DNA of 64,000 nt from Strongylocentrotus droebachiensis (Eukaryota > Echinodermata > Echinoidea > Camarodonta > Strongylocentrotidae), in NCBI GenBank assembly GCA_035222895.1, contig JAVYIG010000884.1:1-64000 (forward strand), read 5' to 3'. Under the pieces are notes generated by a model. It had not been told where the DNA came from, did not search any database, and saw only the letters and a list, made by a program, of their open reading frames with translations. A program made the position numbers and the translations under genes. Of this stretch, positions 34,171-47,100 are shown piece after piece (the first letter of the stretch is position 1; the number at the start of each line of letters is the position of its first letter).

Positions 34171-35231
34171 TTTGGAACTTCATGAAATAACTGACCAATC
34201 AGAAGCGATTTCCGGTGGTGTAACTATTTATCTAAGGTAGCTATGAGCAAGACCAACAGATGTAATCCTATTAGGGACTGCATGGAAAGGAACTTGTTCT
34301 CGAAAAGAATTAAAGGTTAAGTAGAAATGAAAGACATAAAGGAATTCTGCAATTCTTATTCATTCATTTAACTTCATTCCAGCTTTGCCAACAATTTTGT
34401 ATTTTCATGGCTAACTTTTAATTAATAACGACTGTCTTGTTTTTACTTGTATTCTAGCTGGACTGAATTACCACTTTATTTTTGTTATCACTTTCATTTT
34501 TTTTCTTCTCAATAGTTGTTGTGTACAAACTGTGACAATGGAAATGTCTAGGAAAACTGAATTATGAATGAATGAACAATTTACTCTAAAATCTATATCT
34601 GTTGAACATGATTCCAGAGTATATCTGTAAAGCGCTAATAGAGACATTTGTATTAAGCGCTAAATAAAAGCGAAATATTATTATTATTTCAGTTAGCAGG
34701 CTTCCTAATTGGTTATGTGCCCCTCATCAATCAATGTGGATGAAATGTTGTTATGTAGATATTGGTATTGTTATCAAATCATAATGTATAATTCAGAATA
34801 CCTGTTAGAAAAGAAGAATAAATTGTCGGGAAGATTAATGATAGTTTCCTCTCTTTCATTGTGTTGATATGTACATGATAGAATATACAATTTTATACTA
34901 CGCACTTTTAGATTCTAATCAAATGATTGGTCAAACCCTGTTGCAAATTATCCATTTACTGAGTCTATCCCATGTTTTTTACATGAAAAACCATGCAATT
35001 ATAGCATCCAGTACTATCCAACAGTTCTTAAGTATGCAATGCACAGTGCATTTACACTGTGTGTGGGTCTATATGCTTGTTATTAATGTATAAACTACAA
35101 TCATTAGAATTAAGTATGCATACACTATGTGTTGCTGTGTAAGGCAAGCCTCGGGCAAGCTTACAGGTTGTTGAGATCACCCTTTGTTTAAAAAAAGGCA
35201 TACAATTTTGATACAACTTCTTTCAGACTAA
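34171..35231. other. Intergenic sequence between FKBP and the EGF-lectin gene
   Basis: AT-rich with no recognised gene. A short repeat tail at 34620-34690 (tatctgtaaagcgct...aaatattattatt) matches 38265-38335 and looks like a SINE or LINE 3' tail. Confidence 0.6.
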
Positions 35232-35349
35232 TGGGGCGTAACATTGCAAGAAAGGGGCAATCGTTTGCAAATCCCCCAAATCAAGCGTAAGTCTTGCGAT
35301 TAATTGCAAATTTGCAATTGATCGCAATGCAATTTTCTTGCAACCCCCA
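35232..35349. mobile_element. Small MITE, GGGGCGTAACATTGCAAGAAA ends in part
   Basis: The left end ggggcgtaacattgcaag and right end cttgcaaccccca are imperfect inverted copies; the centre is rich in gcaaatttgcaatt palindromes. A relative lies 140 bp downstream. Confidence 0.6.
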
Positions 35350-35360
35350 TTTAGTAAAAA

Positions 35361-35361
35361 A

Positions 35362-35401
<40 letters not shown>
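35361..35401. repeat. (GA)n microsatellite
   Basis: About 40 bp of nearly pure GA repeat. Confidence 0.95.
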
Positions 35402-35404
<3 letters not shown>

Positions 35405-35486
35405 AGTATAAAAGCTAGATCTAGTTAACTTAATTTCATTGTTAAACTTGATTCCTATCAAAATCCTAGGAAATTTAGGAGACTAG

Positions 35487-35583
35487 TGGGCCGTTGCAAG
35501 AAAGTTGAGTTGCAATCTATTGCAAATATAAGTTGCAAATTTTGCAACTTGCAATCAATCGTAACTTTCTTGTAACACCCCAC
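35487..35583. mobile_element. Small MITE related to 35232-35349
   Basis: The left end tgggccgttgcaagaaagtt is matched by an inverted right end aactttcttgtaacacccca; the centre again holds gcaaattttgcaactt-type palindromes. Confidence 0.65.
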
Positions 35584-36073
35584 AATTTTTTTCCAGTGCC
35601 CCCATGGGTAGCTTCAGAGGAGGAAAGAAGTTGTACAGACGCATACAATCGTATAGGGATAAGTGCGCTTACCTCTGAGCGCTGAAGTAATCCTATTAAA
35701 CTTGGAATATATTCGTCAATGATAATGACACAAAACATTCTTGAAATGTATTCTTTTTACATCAAATAACAAGGATCTAGAAGTTGTGTTGTATAAAACA
35801 AATGATGCACGTTTTCATTGGTTCAATAAACAATATATCTGTTTTTTTTTAATGCACCTATATACCTTACAAAGCCGTGAGGCCGAGTAGGCTACAATGG
35901 ATTTATACAGCCTGAACTCGAGTGCAAATAGATTGTTTAATGAACTCATTCGCATGCATCATTTGCAAAATTAAGTAAATTTATCAAGTATTTAAATTGT
36001 TGAAGAACTTACTAACAGGATACACAATCTCTTAAAGCAGAGGAAAAAGGAGAGTAGGAAACAATCAAGACCA
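35584..36073. other. Intergenic, no gene seen
   Basis: AT-rich sequence without a recognised gene or bounded element. Confidence 0.6.
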
Positions 36074-36264
36074 GGGGGGCGTTTCATGAAACAATAAGTC
36101 GGTGGTTTTCACCGACTAATATCATGTTCACCAGCAATTTAGTCAGCGCTGACTAAATTTGACCAATCACAGGCCTGGAAAATAGTCGGTGACAAATGAA
36201 TCGTCGGTGAACATGATATTAGTCGGTGAAAACCACCGACTAATTGTTTCATGAAACGCCCCCC
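36074..36264. mobile_element. MITE with ~60-bp near-perfect TIRs
   Basis: The arms, from ggggggcgtttcatgaaaca to ctaatatcatgttcacc, are inverted copies with one difference over about 59 bp. The loop holds agtcagcgctgact, another palindrome. Much of the element is built from the word gtcggtg and its complement. No coding capacity. Confidence 0.92.
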
Positions 36265-36372
36265 AGAAGGGCATATTTGTCATATAATTTAACAGGGCCC
36301 TGATATATTGCATGTTGGTTGATGTTTGATAAAGAATAAGGGCGTAGGGTGGGACCAATCATAGAGGGGGCC

Positions 36373-36552
36373 GGGGCGTAGGAACGGTGCAGCGATCTTA
36401 ACACCTTGCCTGCTTTCTTCGTCATTCTGCACGGTCGTAGGAAGGGTGCAGCGATCTTAAGACCTTGGCTACTTTCACCGTCATTCTGCACGGTCGTAGG
36501 AAGAGTGCAGCGATCTTAACACCTTGGCTGCTTTCTACGTCATTCTGCAAGG
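36373..36552. repeat. Three-copy ~59-bp tandem repeat
   Basis: The unit ggtgcagcgatcttaacacc...cgtcattctgcacggtcgta occurs three times head to tail with few differences. Confidence 0.9.
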
Positions 36553-36757
36553 TCGCTGGTTGGCCACATGTACAATTTTGAAAAAACAAGGCACCAATAA
36601 GGATGGATTGCATGTGCAACACAGTGGCTTTGCAGAATTACTTGTGTAATTGTCGCCTAGCTCCAGGACTGTCTGAAGAATCCTCTGAACACCGGTATAA
36701 TTAATTTTCCACTGAAAAAAATTAAAATAGTCTTGAAGCCTTGGTATATTTATCCCA

Positions 36758-39700
36758 TGATACATTATGTATGCATCAAATCTAATTAATTACAAAAATA
36801 GTCTATTGTGGACGGATGTGTCCATGGCATTAGAGATATTGGTAGCTGGAGATGAAAATTAATATGTCACGGTAGTGATGGCAATTTTGGAGATAAATAC
36901 TTGATGAGATCCAAGAATGATGGTTGCTGATTATAATCAGTTTTATTCGTGAGGAAAGTGATAATATTGGTATTAATGATAGTGATGACAAGTTAGCTGA
37001 TAGCTAGCTCACGCGTAAAATCCTCCTCGATATGAATCCTGACCCATATTCGCACTCATCTGTTCTGGCGACCAGAAGAGCATTATTTCATATCATTTTA
37101 CACAGAGTTAACGCCCTTCTGCATGGCTCCAAACAGATCAAACTAAAAACTTAACTTTTACATGGGGAATGCATTGCGAACATTTTTAACTTTCTGAATT
37201 TCGAATGTTCCGAGCAGGGACGTATCCAGGATTTCGTACCTGAGGGTCACGTCAATTACATTTGGGAGGCCTTTTTACCAATTATCCCATTCACCCGTTA
37301 CGAATAATTGTAGTTAAATAGTCAGAATACGATTTGCATACATTCCGTCTTGTTAGGTAGGGCAAGCCATAATGTATGACCCAGTGGCGGATCCAGGGGG
37401 GGGGGGGGCCTCACGCCAATTAGTGTCCTGCCAGTGTCACAAATAAGGTATCACGATATGTTCATCTGACCGTAATTAAATGCCTAAAACCCCTAACTTT
37501 CCGGGGCTCCACCCCCTCGACCACACCAGGGGCCCTAAGGCGGGCCCGTGCATGCTTGTCTGACCGTTATAAAATTCCTAAAAACCCCTGAGCTTCTAGG
37601 GGGCTCCGCCCCCTCGGACCCCACGCCAATTAGTTACCTGCCAGTGTCACAAATAAGGTACAATTATGCTCAACTTATGTAATTAAATGCCTAAAGCCCT
37701 GAGCTTCCGGGGCTCTACCCCTCCCCCCCCCCCGAACCCAACTAATGGCCCTAAGGCGGGCTCCTGGATGCTCATCTGACCGTAATTTATTGCCTAACAC
37801 CATTGAGCCTCTGGGGGCTCTGCCCCTGGACCCCACGCCAATTCGTGACCTGCCAGTCTCACAAATCAGGTATAAAAATATGCTCATCTGTAATTTATTG
37901 CCCCCAAACCCCTGAGCTTCCGAAGGCTCCGCTCCCTGGACACAACACCAATTTGTGTCCTGCCAGTGTCAGAAATAAGGTATCAAAATATGCTCATCTG
38001 ATCGTTATTTATTGCCCAAAACCCCTGAGCTTCCGGGGGCTCCGCCCCCTGGACCCCATACCAATTCGTGACCTGCCAGTGTCACAAATAAGGTATAAAA
38101 TATGCTCATCTGACGATAATTTAATGTATAAAACCCATGAGCTTCTGAGGGCTCCGCCCTGGGGGAAAAACGTGTAAAAACGCGTTCAAGGGGGGGGGGG
38201 GGAGGGGGTGCGTGTTTTCAAATTTTCGATGACCCCCCAAAAAAATAGTGCTCACTCCCCCGGGTAAAAATATATCTGTAAAGCGCTTAAACACTTCGTT
38301 GCTATATAAAAACCGAATATTATTATCATTGTTATCTGTAGCAGGTTAATGAGATAAATTGTAACAAAACATAGATGTATGCATCAAATATAATTACAAA
38401 AGTTGTCTATAGTGGAGAGGATTGAGGATGCGTGTCCGTGGCATTAGGGATATTGGTAGCAGGAGATGAAAATAGATATGTCACGGTAGTGATGGCAATT
38501 TTGGTGATAAATACTTGATGAGATTCATTAATGATGGTAGCCGCTGATGGTATGGATGATAGTGATGGCAATTTACCTGATAGCTCACGAAGAAAATCCT
38601 CCTCGATATGAATCCTGACCCATATTCGCACTCATCTGTTTTGGAGCCAGAAGAGCATTATTTCATATCATTTTGCACAGAGTTAACGCCCTTCTGCATG
38701 GCTCCAAACAGATCAAACTAAAAGCTTAAAGATAAACTTTAGTACTGGTAATGCGATTGCATTGTGAAAGAAAAGGTGTGGAAAGGATCAGAAACAGTTG
38801 ATCATGTAGCATGTATAAGTATTGGTGTGCACTGCAAGGTTCTGGAGTCATCAAAATCATAATAAATTTGACCGAGTCTTGGTAAAGTAACAAGCACATA
38901 CACAGAAAGCTATGTATGGGACAACACGCATGGTGTCGGGGTTGGTACTACCTTGATTCCTTGTCTTTCTATGCTCATGCATTACACAGCCAGTATACAT
39001 TTTCTTCCAAAATTGTTTGGCACATGTCATTTATTTGTAATCTTGAACATTCAGTGTAAGTTTCGTTTGATTCTGTGAGAAATAATTTTCTTTTTTTTAC
39101 CAGTAGGCCTATACTCAACTTTATCTTTAACTTTTACATGGGGAATGCATTGCGAACATTTTTAACTTTTGAATTTCGAATCTTCCGAGCAGGGACGTAT
39201 CCAGCATTTCGTAACGTGAGGGTCACAGAAATGTCATTACATTTGGGGGGCCTTTTTACGAATTATCCCTTTCACCGGTTGCGAATAACTTTAGTTCAAT
39301 AGTCAGAATGCGAATTGCATACATTCAGTGTTGCTAGGTAGGGCAAGACATAATGTTTGACCTACTAGGAAGAATAATGTCTTAAATTAGCATTCTGACT
39401 TTTGAAATACAATTATTTGTAACAGGTTAATGAAATAAATTGTAACAAGGCACAATAACAAAGATGTATGCATAAAATTCAATTTATTACAAAAATGGTC
39501 TATTGTGGAGATGATCGAGGATGCGTGTCCGTGGCATTAGGGATATTGGTAGCAGGAGATGATACTGAATATGTCACGGTAGTGATGGCAATTTTGGTGA
39601 TAAATACTTGATGAGTTTCAAGAATGATGGTTGCTGCTGATGATAATTGGTTTTATTCGTGAGGAAAGTGATAAAATTGGTATGAATAATAGTGATGGCA

Positions 39701-39880
39701 ATTTACTTGGTAGCTCAGGTGGAACAATCATCCTCTGAACTGATATGAACCCTAACTCATATTCGCGCTCGTCTTTCTTGCATGGAGCCAGCAGAGCATT
39801 ATTTCATATCATTTTACACAGAGTTAACGCCCTTCTGGCTCCAAACAGACCAAATTAAAAACTCAACTTTTACATGGGCT
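36758..39880. repeat. Three diverged copies of a ~400-600-bp segment
   Basis: Copy A (36758-37382), copy B (about 38340-38730, resuming at about 39129-39440 after a ~390-bp interruption) and copy C (about 39441-39880) share ordered words: gatgtatgcatcaaat, tgtcacggtagtgatggcaa, ataaatacttgatgag, gaatcctgacccatattcgc, agagcattatttcatatcat and gttaacgcccttctg. A and B also share gcagggacgtatccag onward. They are in the same orientation. No coding function is apparent. Confidence 0.8.
37383..38170. repeat. GC-rich ~115-bp tandem array
   Basis: About seven units share cctgagcttccgggggctcc, gccccctggaccccac, caattcgtgacctgccagtg, cacaaataaggtat and atgctcatctga. Some units are shortened. A C run and a G run border or punctuate it (37395-37407, 37717-37733, 38190-38213). 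Open frames across it are repeat artefacts. It separates copies A and B of the 36758-39880 segment. Confidence 0.9.
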
Positions 39881-40310
39881 TGCACTAGCTGCGAAAATAT
39901 ATATCATATCAATATATTTTTTTTAAATTTCATTTGAATCATGAAATCCTTGTTAAATATTATAGAATAATGTTTTTTTTTTTCGTAATTTAAGATTGGG
40001 CATTTTGTCACGTCTAATTTGCATTTCTATTGCAGGTGGGGCACGTGGGGATAGCCCAGATGTTCTCCGGGTTTGCGACCACTATTCGATATGTGCATCA
40101 AAAATGATCACGTTTCTCTTAACCCATAAATCTTATTAATAATGAAACATTAAAAAGCCCACGTCATTGATTTCACTAATAATTAATCAATTCATTAATT
40201 TTGACACCGAATAGTACTTTTTTTGTTTTGCAATAAAGCTAGTTCTGCAACATAACGCCGAGTTCATCACCCTTTTTGTTCATCACCCTTTTTATGTGCC
40301 TCTCTGTCTC
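39881..40310. other. Intergenic upstream of the EGF-lectin gene
   Basis: AT-rich; no gene or bounded element recognised. Confidence 0.6.
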
Positions 40311-40319
40311 TCTCTCTAC

Positions 40320-40352
<33 letters not shown>

Positions 40353-40371
40353 GCACGCACACACACACACA

Positions 40372-40402
<31 letters not shown>

Positions 40403-40412
40403 CCCCTCTCTG
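40320..40412. repeat. (CA)n and (CT)n microsatellite
   Basis: An ACACAC run with acgcacgc interruptions passes directly into a TCTCTC run. A similar CT/CA block lies at 40862-40976 and another at 41797-41870. Confidence 0.95.
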
Positions 40413-40434
40413 ATCTCTCTGGCTCATGACTTTT

Positions 40435-40479
40435 TTAGGCCTAACCAGGGAGATGTGAGTTTACATCTCCCTGGCCTAA
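40435..40479. repeat. Hairpin-forming inverted repeat
   Basis: The arms aaccagggagatgt and acatctccctggcc enclose six bases, and the outer taggcc/ggccta words extend the stem. Confidence 0.8.
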
Positions 40480-41107
40480 TCTAGCCATACTACGCTGTAT
40501 TTGAATATTTGAATATTTGCGTTGGTACGGTGTAGTGGATATCAAAATTAGATCGGCCAGATTCTAGACTAACCAGTATGTCGCAATGATAATGGACAAG
40601 TTCCGACTTGGGTAGTCATTCGTGTACGGTAATCCTCCCAATTTTCTCGCGATGTCACTTATTTTAAGCAAACATAGCATTGCACTTGTAATATTTGTAT
40701 GAAATCTCATTATTTAAAATTATAAATCATGTGTGCGTGTGTATTATGAATATTTATGACAAGCGCATGACGTATAATTTTCTTTTCAGCCAATCATGAT
40801 CAAATGCAGCGCTACTGGATGGCTAGGTTAGGTTGAAAAAAGAAACGCGTCCGGTTCTCTCTTCTTTCTCTCTCTCTCTCTCTTTCTCTTTATTCCTCTC
40901 TCTGTCTCTTTCTCTTTTTTCTCTCTCACACACAGACACACACACTTTCTCTCTCTCTCTCCCTCCCTCTCTCAGTCAGAATGTTTATCCCCGTCAAAAT
41001 GTTCCCTGCCCGCCATTCGTCATTCTGTTCTATCGAATTCTGAAACGGAGTCGAGCAAAATATCTTGTATCTGTTGTTGCTTATAATAAGGCTGTGCATT
41101 TTCGAAG

Positions 41108-44100
41108 ATGAAAAGTGGATTTGTCAGAAGACAACTTATGCGAGCTTGCTTCGTGCTTTCGAGTAAGTATATTTAGTTGATCTTATTGTTTTCTTTTGGA
41201 TATGATATACAAGCACTACCCTCCTATACAATATAAAGGCTTTATATTCTTTCCCTTTCTCCCCTTTTTTCAAATAGAAAAATGAGCTTATACATACTAA
41301 AACTCGATCAGGAATACCATTGTTAAGAAGAAAAGAATACTTTTTTAAAGTTCCTTCAGACCTTTACTAAAACCTAGTTTTAAAGCAAAGTGTGTCATTT
41401 CCATAATAATCAATTCAAGATTTAAAGGCCCACTGCACTACTTGTAGCTACTTGTGCCCTCTATATAACAAACCATGCCTAATCGGTGATTATTGGTCCC
41501 CCATGATCCTCTTTTTCTTATGTTAACTGAGAGCTGAGTTGATGAGATAACCACCTGTCCAGTGACCTTGCAGGGCAGTCTAATCCCTCCTGTAAACTAT
41601 GGCAGATACGCTTTAATACCAAACGGTTTCCTCTCTTTGCAAAAAGAAACCGTTCAACTTTATATTTTAAGGCATTCTATTAAAAGATTCTGGACGTTTT
41701 GCTCATGTAAAAACATTGTTAAAACACAAGATATTTTTGTCATTCTAGTAAACTGTTTAGTTTTGTTAGGCTTTAACCCTCTTGAACCTTGTATGTTCTC
41801 TCTCTCTCTCTCTTCTTATCCAACACGCGCACACGCACGCACACACAACACATACACGCACTCACGCTCTCTACACAAGATCGTATAATATGAGTGACGC
41901 TACTGACCCTTGGTTGGCTTTTCTAAGGTGCTATGAAATATATTGTGTAACGTAATCCGAACACGATTTCTAGTGAGTACACACGCACATACGCACACTC
42001 ACTCCACAAAAAACTCATATACTCAACCCCCCCCCCCAAAAAAAAAAAGTTATTATGAAAAATTGCATATTTATATTAAAGTACATATTTAGAGGGAGTG
42101 AGGAAAAGATAAAGAGGGAAAAAGAGAGAGAAAGACCACCATTTCTATTGGCGATTGTCCTAAAGTAAGTGTTGGAAATATGAGAGGTAATAAATCACTT
42201 TAAAGGTAAAGACCAGTATTGGAAACTCCCCAATTTCAAAAAAATGAAATGGAAGCTTTTATTTCCAATCATGTGAAATGATATTTTTCTCACAACAATA
42301 CAGATTTACAATAACATTAGAGTTAGTCCGAAGTTTTTTAACAGTCTGTCAAACAAGAGTTTGTCCAAAGTATTTTGAACAATCTGTCATCAAGAATTGG
42401 CTTATGAATGTTTATAACACTTTCTAAAGCATAATTAATATTTATTCATTAAACACTACCATGGATTAAGAATGGTTGAACTTGCCATTTCTAACGAACA
42501 CGTAACTGGTATAATGTGGGACAAAGGGCCAGCTCACCTCGAATAGGGGGGAAATAAGAAAATGCCACAAATATCTTTTGTTCTTCAGTTTTCCTTTAAA
42601 CAAAAAATATTGCAAAGTTTGGGGTCATATCAGACCTTTATACTGCATGCCGAGTGTTAAGCAAAGCTACGTGGTATACTGGTAAAACCTTTGCCATTGG
42701 ACACATCAAAACAGGGCGTGGGGGAGGGGTGATCGAATCGTCAAAAAGAAAAAGTGGTAAATAAACCGAAATGTTAAAAATCGTGACGATTGTTAACATT
42801 TTGGTTTAATTACCGTTGATGTATTTTGTTTACGTAAACAGTTGTTTCGCTTAGCTTCCATTTTTTAATCCATTTTGGGGATGCACCAATACTGATACCC
42901 AACACAGTTTCTGTCACAATGCAATCACATTACCAGAACTCTACTTTATCTGAAAAAGCCCTGTGCGTCACCTACTAAAATTCGTGAATGAGATATTACG
43001 TGATCTCAGCGGGATTAATAGGTAAATGTATAGGGTAATATAATTGATCTTATTAAAGTTAATATATTTACAGTCTTTTCGAAAAGACTGTAAAGGAGGT
43101 TTAAAGGAGCTACACAAAGAAAATTCACTAACAACTGATATTTAGAACAAATTTCATATGGATGGAGAGATTTTCTCTTGAAAAACACGAATAATTTGCT
43201 GAGAAATCATATGATATTATGTTACACTTATGTTAGTGAAGCATGGCATACCACGTCATGGTTGGATCATTGTATATGTACAGCAGATGCTAATGCCTCT
43301 ATAGAGAAGATGGAAATTATGTATAGATTTGCTACAACTGATCATATTCCTATTAATTTATCAATTGATGTTGACAATTTGCCTGGGCAACGTGATTCAG
43401 GCATGGCTAACACTGTACATAAAGGCAGGCTAGATTGGACTAAGATTGATATAAATCGTAGGAATAATTATTGCCGTGATACTGATTTATTGCTTGAGGG
43501 AATTAATGTACATGCACACGATGCTTTTTTATGTCGAGATTCCAATTGTGTGAACAATGACCATGTTAATTATGTATGTAATACATATGATGATATTGTG
43601 AAATGCTTATGTGATGCTAGTGAATCTCTATATCACTGTAAAAACAAGGTTCATAATACTAGGCCTGGCTGGAATGAGCATGTGTCAGAGCTCCACTCTG
43701 CTGCTCGTGAGGCTCACCTACTCTGGGTTGAAGCTGGCAAAAACAGACAGGGACGGTTATTTGAGCTAAAAAAGAGGGCCAATGCACGATTCAAGTAATA
43801 CTATGCTCTCCGTTTTATTAAGAATAATGAGAAAGTCATGCGGGCGGACTCTGTTGCTCGTAAATTGCAGGGTAAAAGTTATTATGAATTTTGGAAAGAA
43901 ATTAAATGTGTTAATAATAGTAAAGCGCCTCTTCCAACTAATATTGAAGGTATCTCTGGTGATGACAAAATAAGTGAATTGTGGTGTAGCCATTATAATG
44001 ATTTGTTTAATTGTGTACAGAGTACGGTGCAGGATGTTACTAATGTTGACTTTGATGTAAATATGGTTATCTCTCCTGAGGAGGTTAAAGAAGCTATTAG

Positions 44101-47100
44101 AAAATTAGATGACAATAAGTCATGTGGTCTTGATACTATAACAGCTGAACATTTAAAGTTTGCAAGTCCGAAACTCATGCCCTTGCTTGCAATGTGCATT
44201 TCCGGATTTTTGATTCATGGTATCTTACCAGATAGTATGATTTCCGTTGTTTTGGTGCCGGTCATTAAAAATAAAGCTGGTCGCATTACTAGTAAGGACA
44301 ACTATAGACCTATAGCATTGGCTAGTGTCCTGTCCAAAGTGCTGGAAAAGATATTGCTTGGTAGGTTGGAGATGTATATTCTTACTAAAGATAACCAGTT
44401 CGGTTTTAAAGCCAAACATGGCACTGACATGTGTATATTTGCTCTAAAGGAAATTATTGCAAGTTATCGTAGCAGAAATTCTTCCTTGTTTCTTTGTTTT
44501 CTTGATGCTTCCAAAGCTTTTGATCGGGTAAATCATGAAAAGCTGTTTACGCAAATGGCTGATGGAGGTATTCCTAAGTACCTGATTAGGATACTCGTGT
44601 TTTGGTATACCCATCAAACAATGATGGCTAGATGGGGAAGTAGTGTGTCTGAACCATTCCATGTCAGTAATGGAGTTAGACAGGGAGGTATTCTTTCTCC
44701 CTTTCTCTTTAACCTGTACATGGATGGTCTATCCGACAATTTGAAGGCTTGTAAAAAAGGCTGTGTAGTTGGCAGTATAGTAGTCAATCATTTAATGTAT
44801 GCAGATGACCTCGTTATTATTAGCCCGTCAACTGCTGGGTTGCAGAGTTTGCTCAAGATTTGTTCTGATTATGGATATGATAATGATGTCAAATATAATG
44901 CAAAAAAGAGTCATGTTATGATAATTAGATGTAAGGAACACCGTAGATTGGTATTCCCGGATTTTTATTTATGTAGAGCTAAACTCAATGTATGTACAGA
45001 GGTCATGTATCTTGGTCATTTTTTTACTGAGGACCTTTGTGATGATAAAGATATTAGTCGACAGTGTCGTAAATTATATGCTCAAGGTAATATATGCTCG
45101 TTAGGAAATTTCATATGCGTTCTCCGGACGTGAAGTCGGCATTATTTAGGGCATACTGTACACCTTTGTACACTGCGCATCTGTGGAGTAATTTTAAGAA
45201 GAGCAGTTTGCACAGGCTTACTGTGGCCTATAATGATGCCATGAGAATGCTTCTTAGGGTACCTAGATACTTTAGTGCTAGTCAAATGTTTGCTGAGTTG
45301 AATGTTCCAGCCTGTTCGGCTGTATTACGAAATCTTATGTATAAGTTCATCCAGAGAGTGGATGTCTCTGAGAATAGTATTTTAAAGATGTTAGTGAACC
45401 CCTCGTATAGTAGTCTTAGGTACACATCGGGCCTCTGGAAATTTTGGCTTAAAAGCCTGCTTACACCTCGGAATTGATCATATTTTGCATGATGTTACCA
45501 AGGATTATCCAGCCTCTTATGGTTGCAGTATAGTCCTTAGTCCTTGTTGCTTGTTATAATATCTAGTTATCTATTATTAGTATATTAATTGTTCTAGTTA
45601 GTGAGTAGGGATTGTTACAATTAAGTTACAACTTCACTTTGTTATACATATATTTATTTTAATATTGCAGTTACAGGTACAGCTTAGAGTTAGATTGCTA
45701 TAGGCCTTCTGTTATCAATTTTTACAGATACAGGTTACATGTTACAGTTACATTGTATATACGTAGTATAGTTTTAGTTTTAGTTTGTTATATTCTTTAG
45801 TATTTGTACGATTTGTTGTTAATTTCTTGTTATTATACTCATCATGTTCATACTCCGCTATTATCCCTATCTATATGTAACATATGTTTTATGGACCACT
45901 GCCTTGTGCAGCTGAGTCTGAAATAAAGTTCTGAATATAGATATCAAGGAAAGGCGTAAAATGCAATTTTTCAAGACCCTTCTTATACCCCCAAGCGCCC
46001 CCGAACGTAAGCCAAACACACGAGCGTAGCGAGCTCTGAATAGTGACCTCACACTGGACAAACAGCTCAGTGCCGTGTAGCAGTCTGCAGCTATCCAGCC
46101 GTGTCCCGTATGTGACGTCACAAATATTGACGCTCTATAAAGGACCGCTGATTAAGGCAGAAAATCTGGATCTTAAAACTAACATTTTTGAGAGTTGATT
46201 ACTGCGGGCCCCAAACATATTTTGAAGAAAAGAGTTGTTGTATTTGATCAGCAAGGCTTCCCCTTCGCAATGATATGAGTTTTGCATCATTCAAAACACT
46301 TCTGATTCTTCGTGTGGCTACTTTAAGGATTGGTTGAGGGCCATTTCCTCATTTCGTTTGTGTCATTGTAAAGAAATAACCTATCTTGTCTTAAACTAAT
46401 AAGCACATGTTCTTTTATTTTTGTATTAGGTTTAATCCGCTTAAATCACATTTTTTATTCAACTTAATAAAATAAAGTAAATGTATTCACATAGGAATTG
46501 GTTAAATATGCAAGGATTTTACCCTGGGTAAACAAGACATATTATTATTATAATTATATACCGTGTGAGTAAAAAAAAAAGGTTACACCTAGAAAATTGC
46601 TAATTATTTTATAAATCATCTATGAACAGAAGATTATTATACATTTTATGACAGAACGTTTTATCCCAAATCATTTGGTATAATTTGTGTGTGGTATGTG
46701 TTCACGCTTGGATGAACAGGAGGCATTGCTTGCGACAGTGCAAAAATCGACTTGCGTCAAAGTGATGCCTACAGTATGTAGGCATATTATGTTGGGATTA
46801 AAGTGAGAGAATGAATTGAATGTATCACATATTGCTCCGATTGTCTCATTTTCGCTCGCGTGAACATTGCCAGCACAAACCACTGACCTCTGCCTCCTGG
46901 ACGGATCATCGCCCATTCCATTCACTATACGTTACGTACTATAAAGGCTGTATTGTCTGACCGTTCATGAATATTCATGTTTTTGCTTAACTCGGCAAAA
47001 TGTTTGCTTTTACTAAATGGAAAAATTACGGTGGGGGGTTGGATGAAATGAACATAATGAAATAGGCAGAAGTGATCTATGATAATTCATGCTTTTTATG

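Noticed and set aside
37803-38177. Open frame across the GC-rich array
   Set aside because: The repeats shift frame between units and there is no start context or splice support.
42765-42811. Imperfect palindrome around aacattttggttt
   Set aside because: Short and imperfect, with no second copy or target duplication; kept only as a note in the intron entry.
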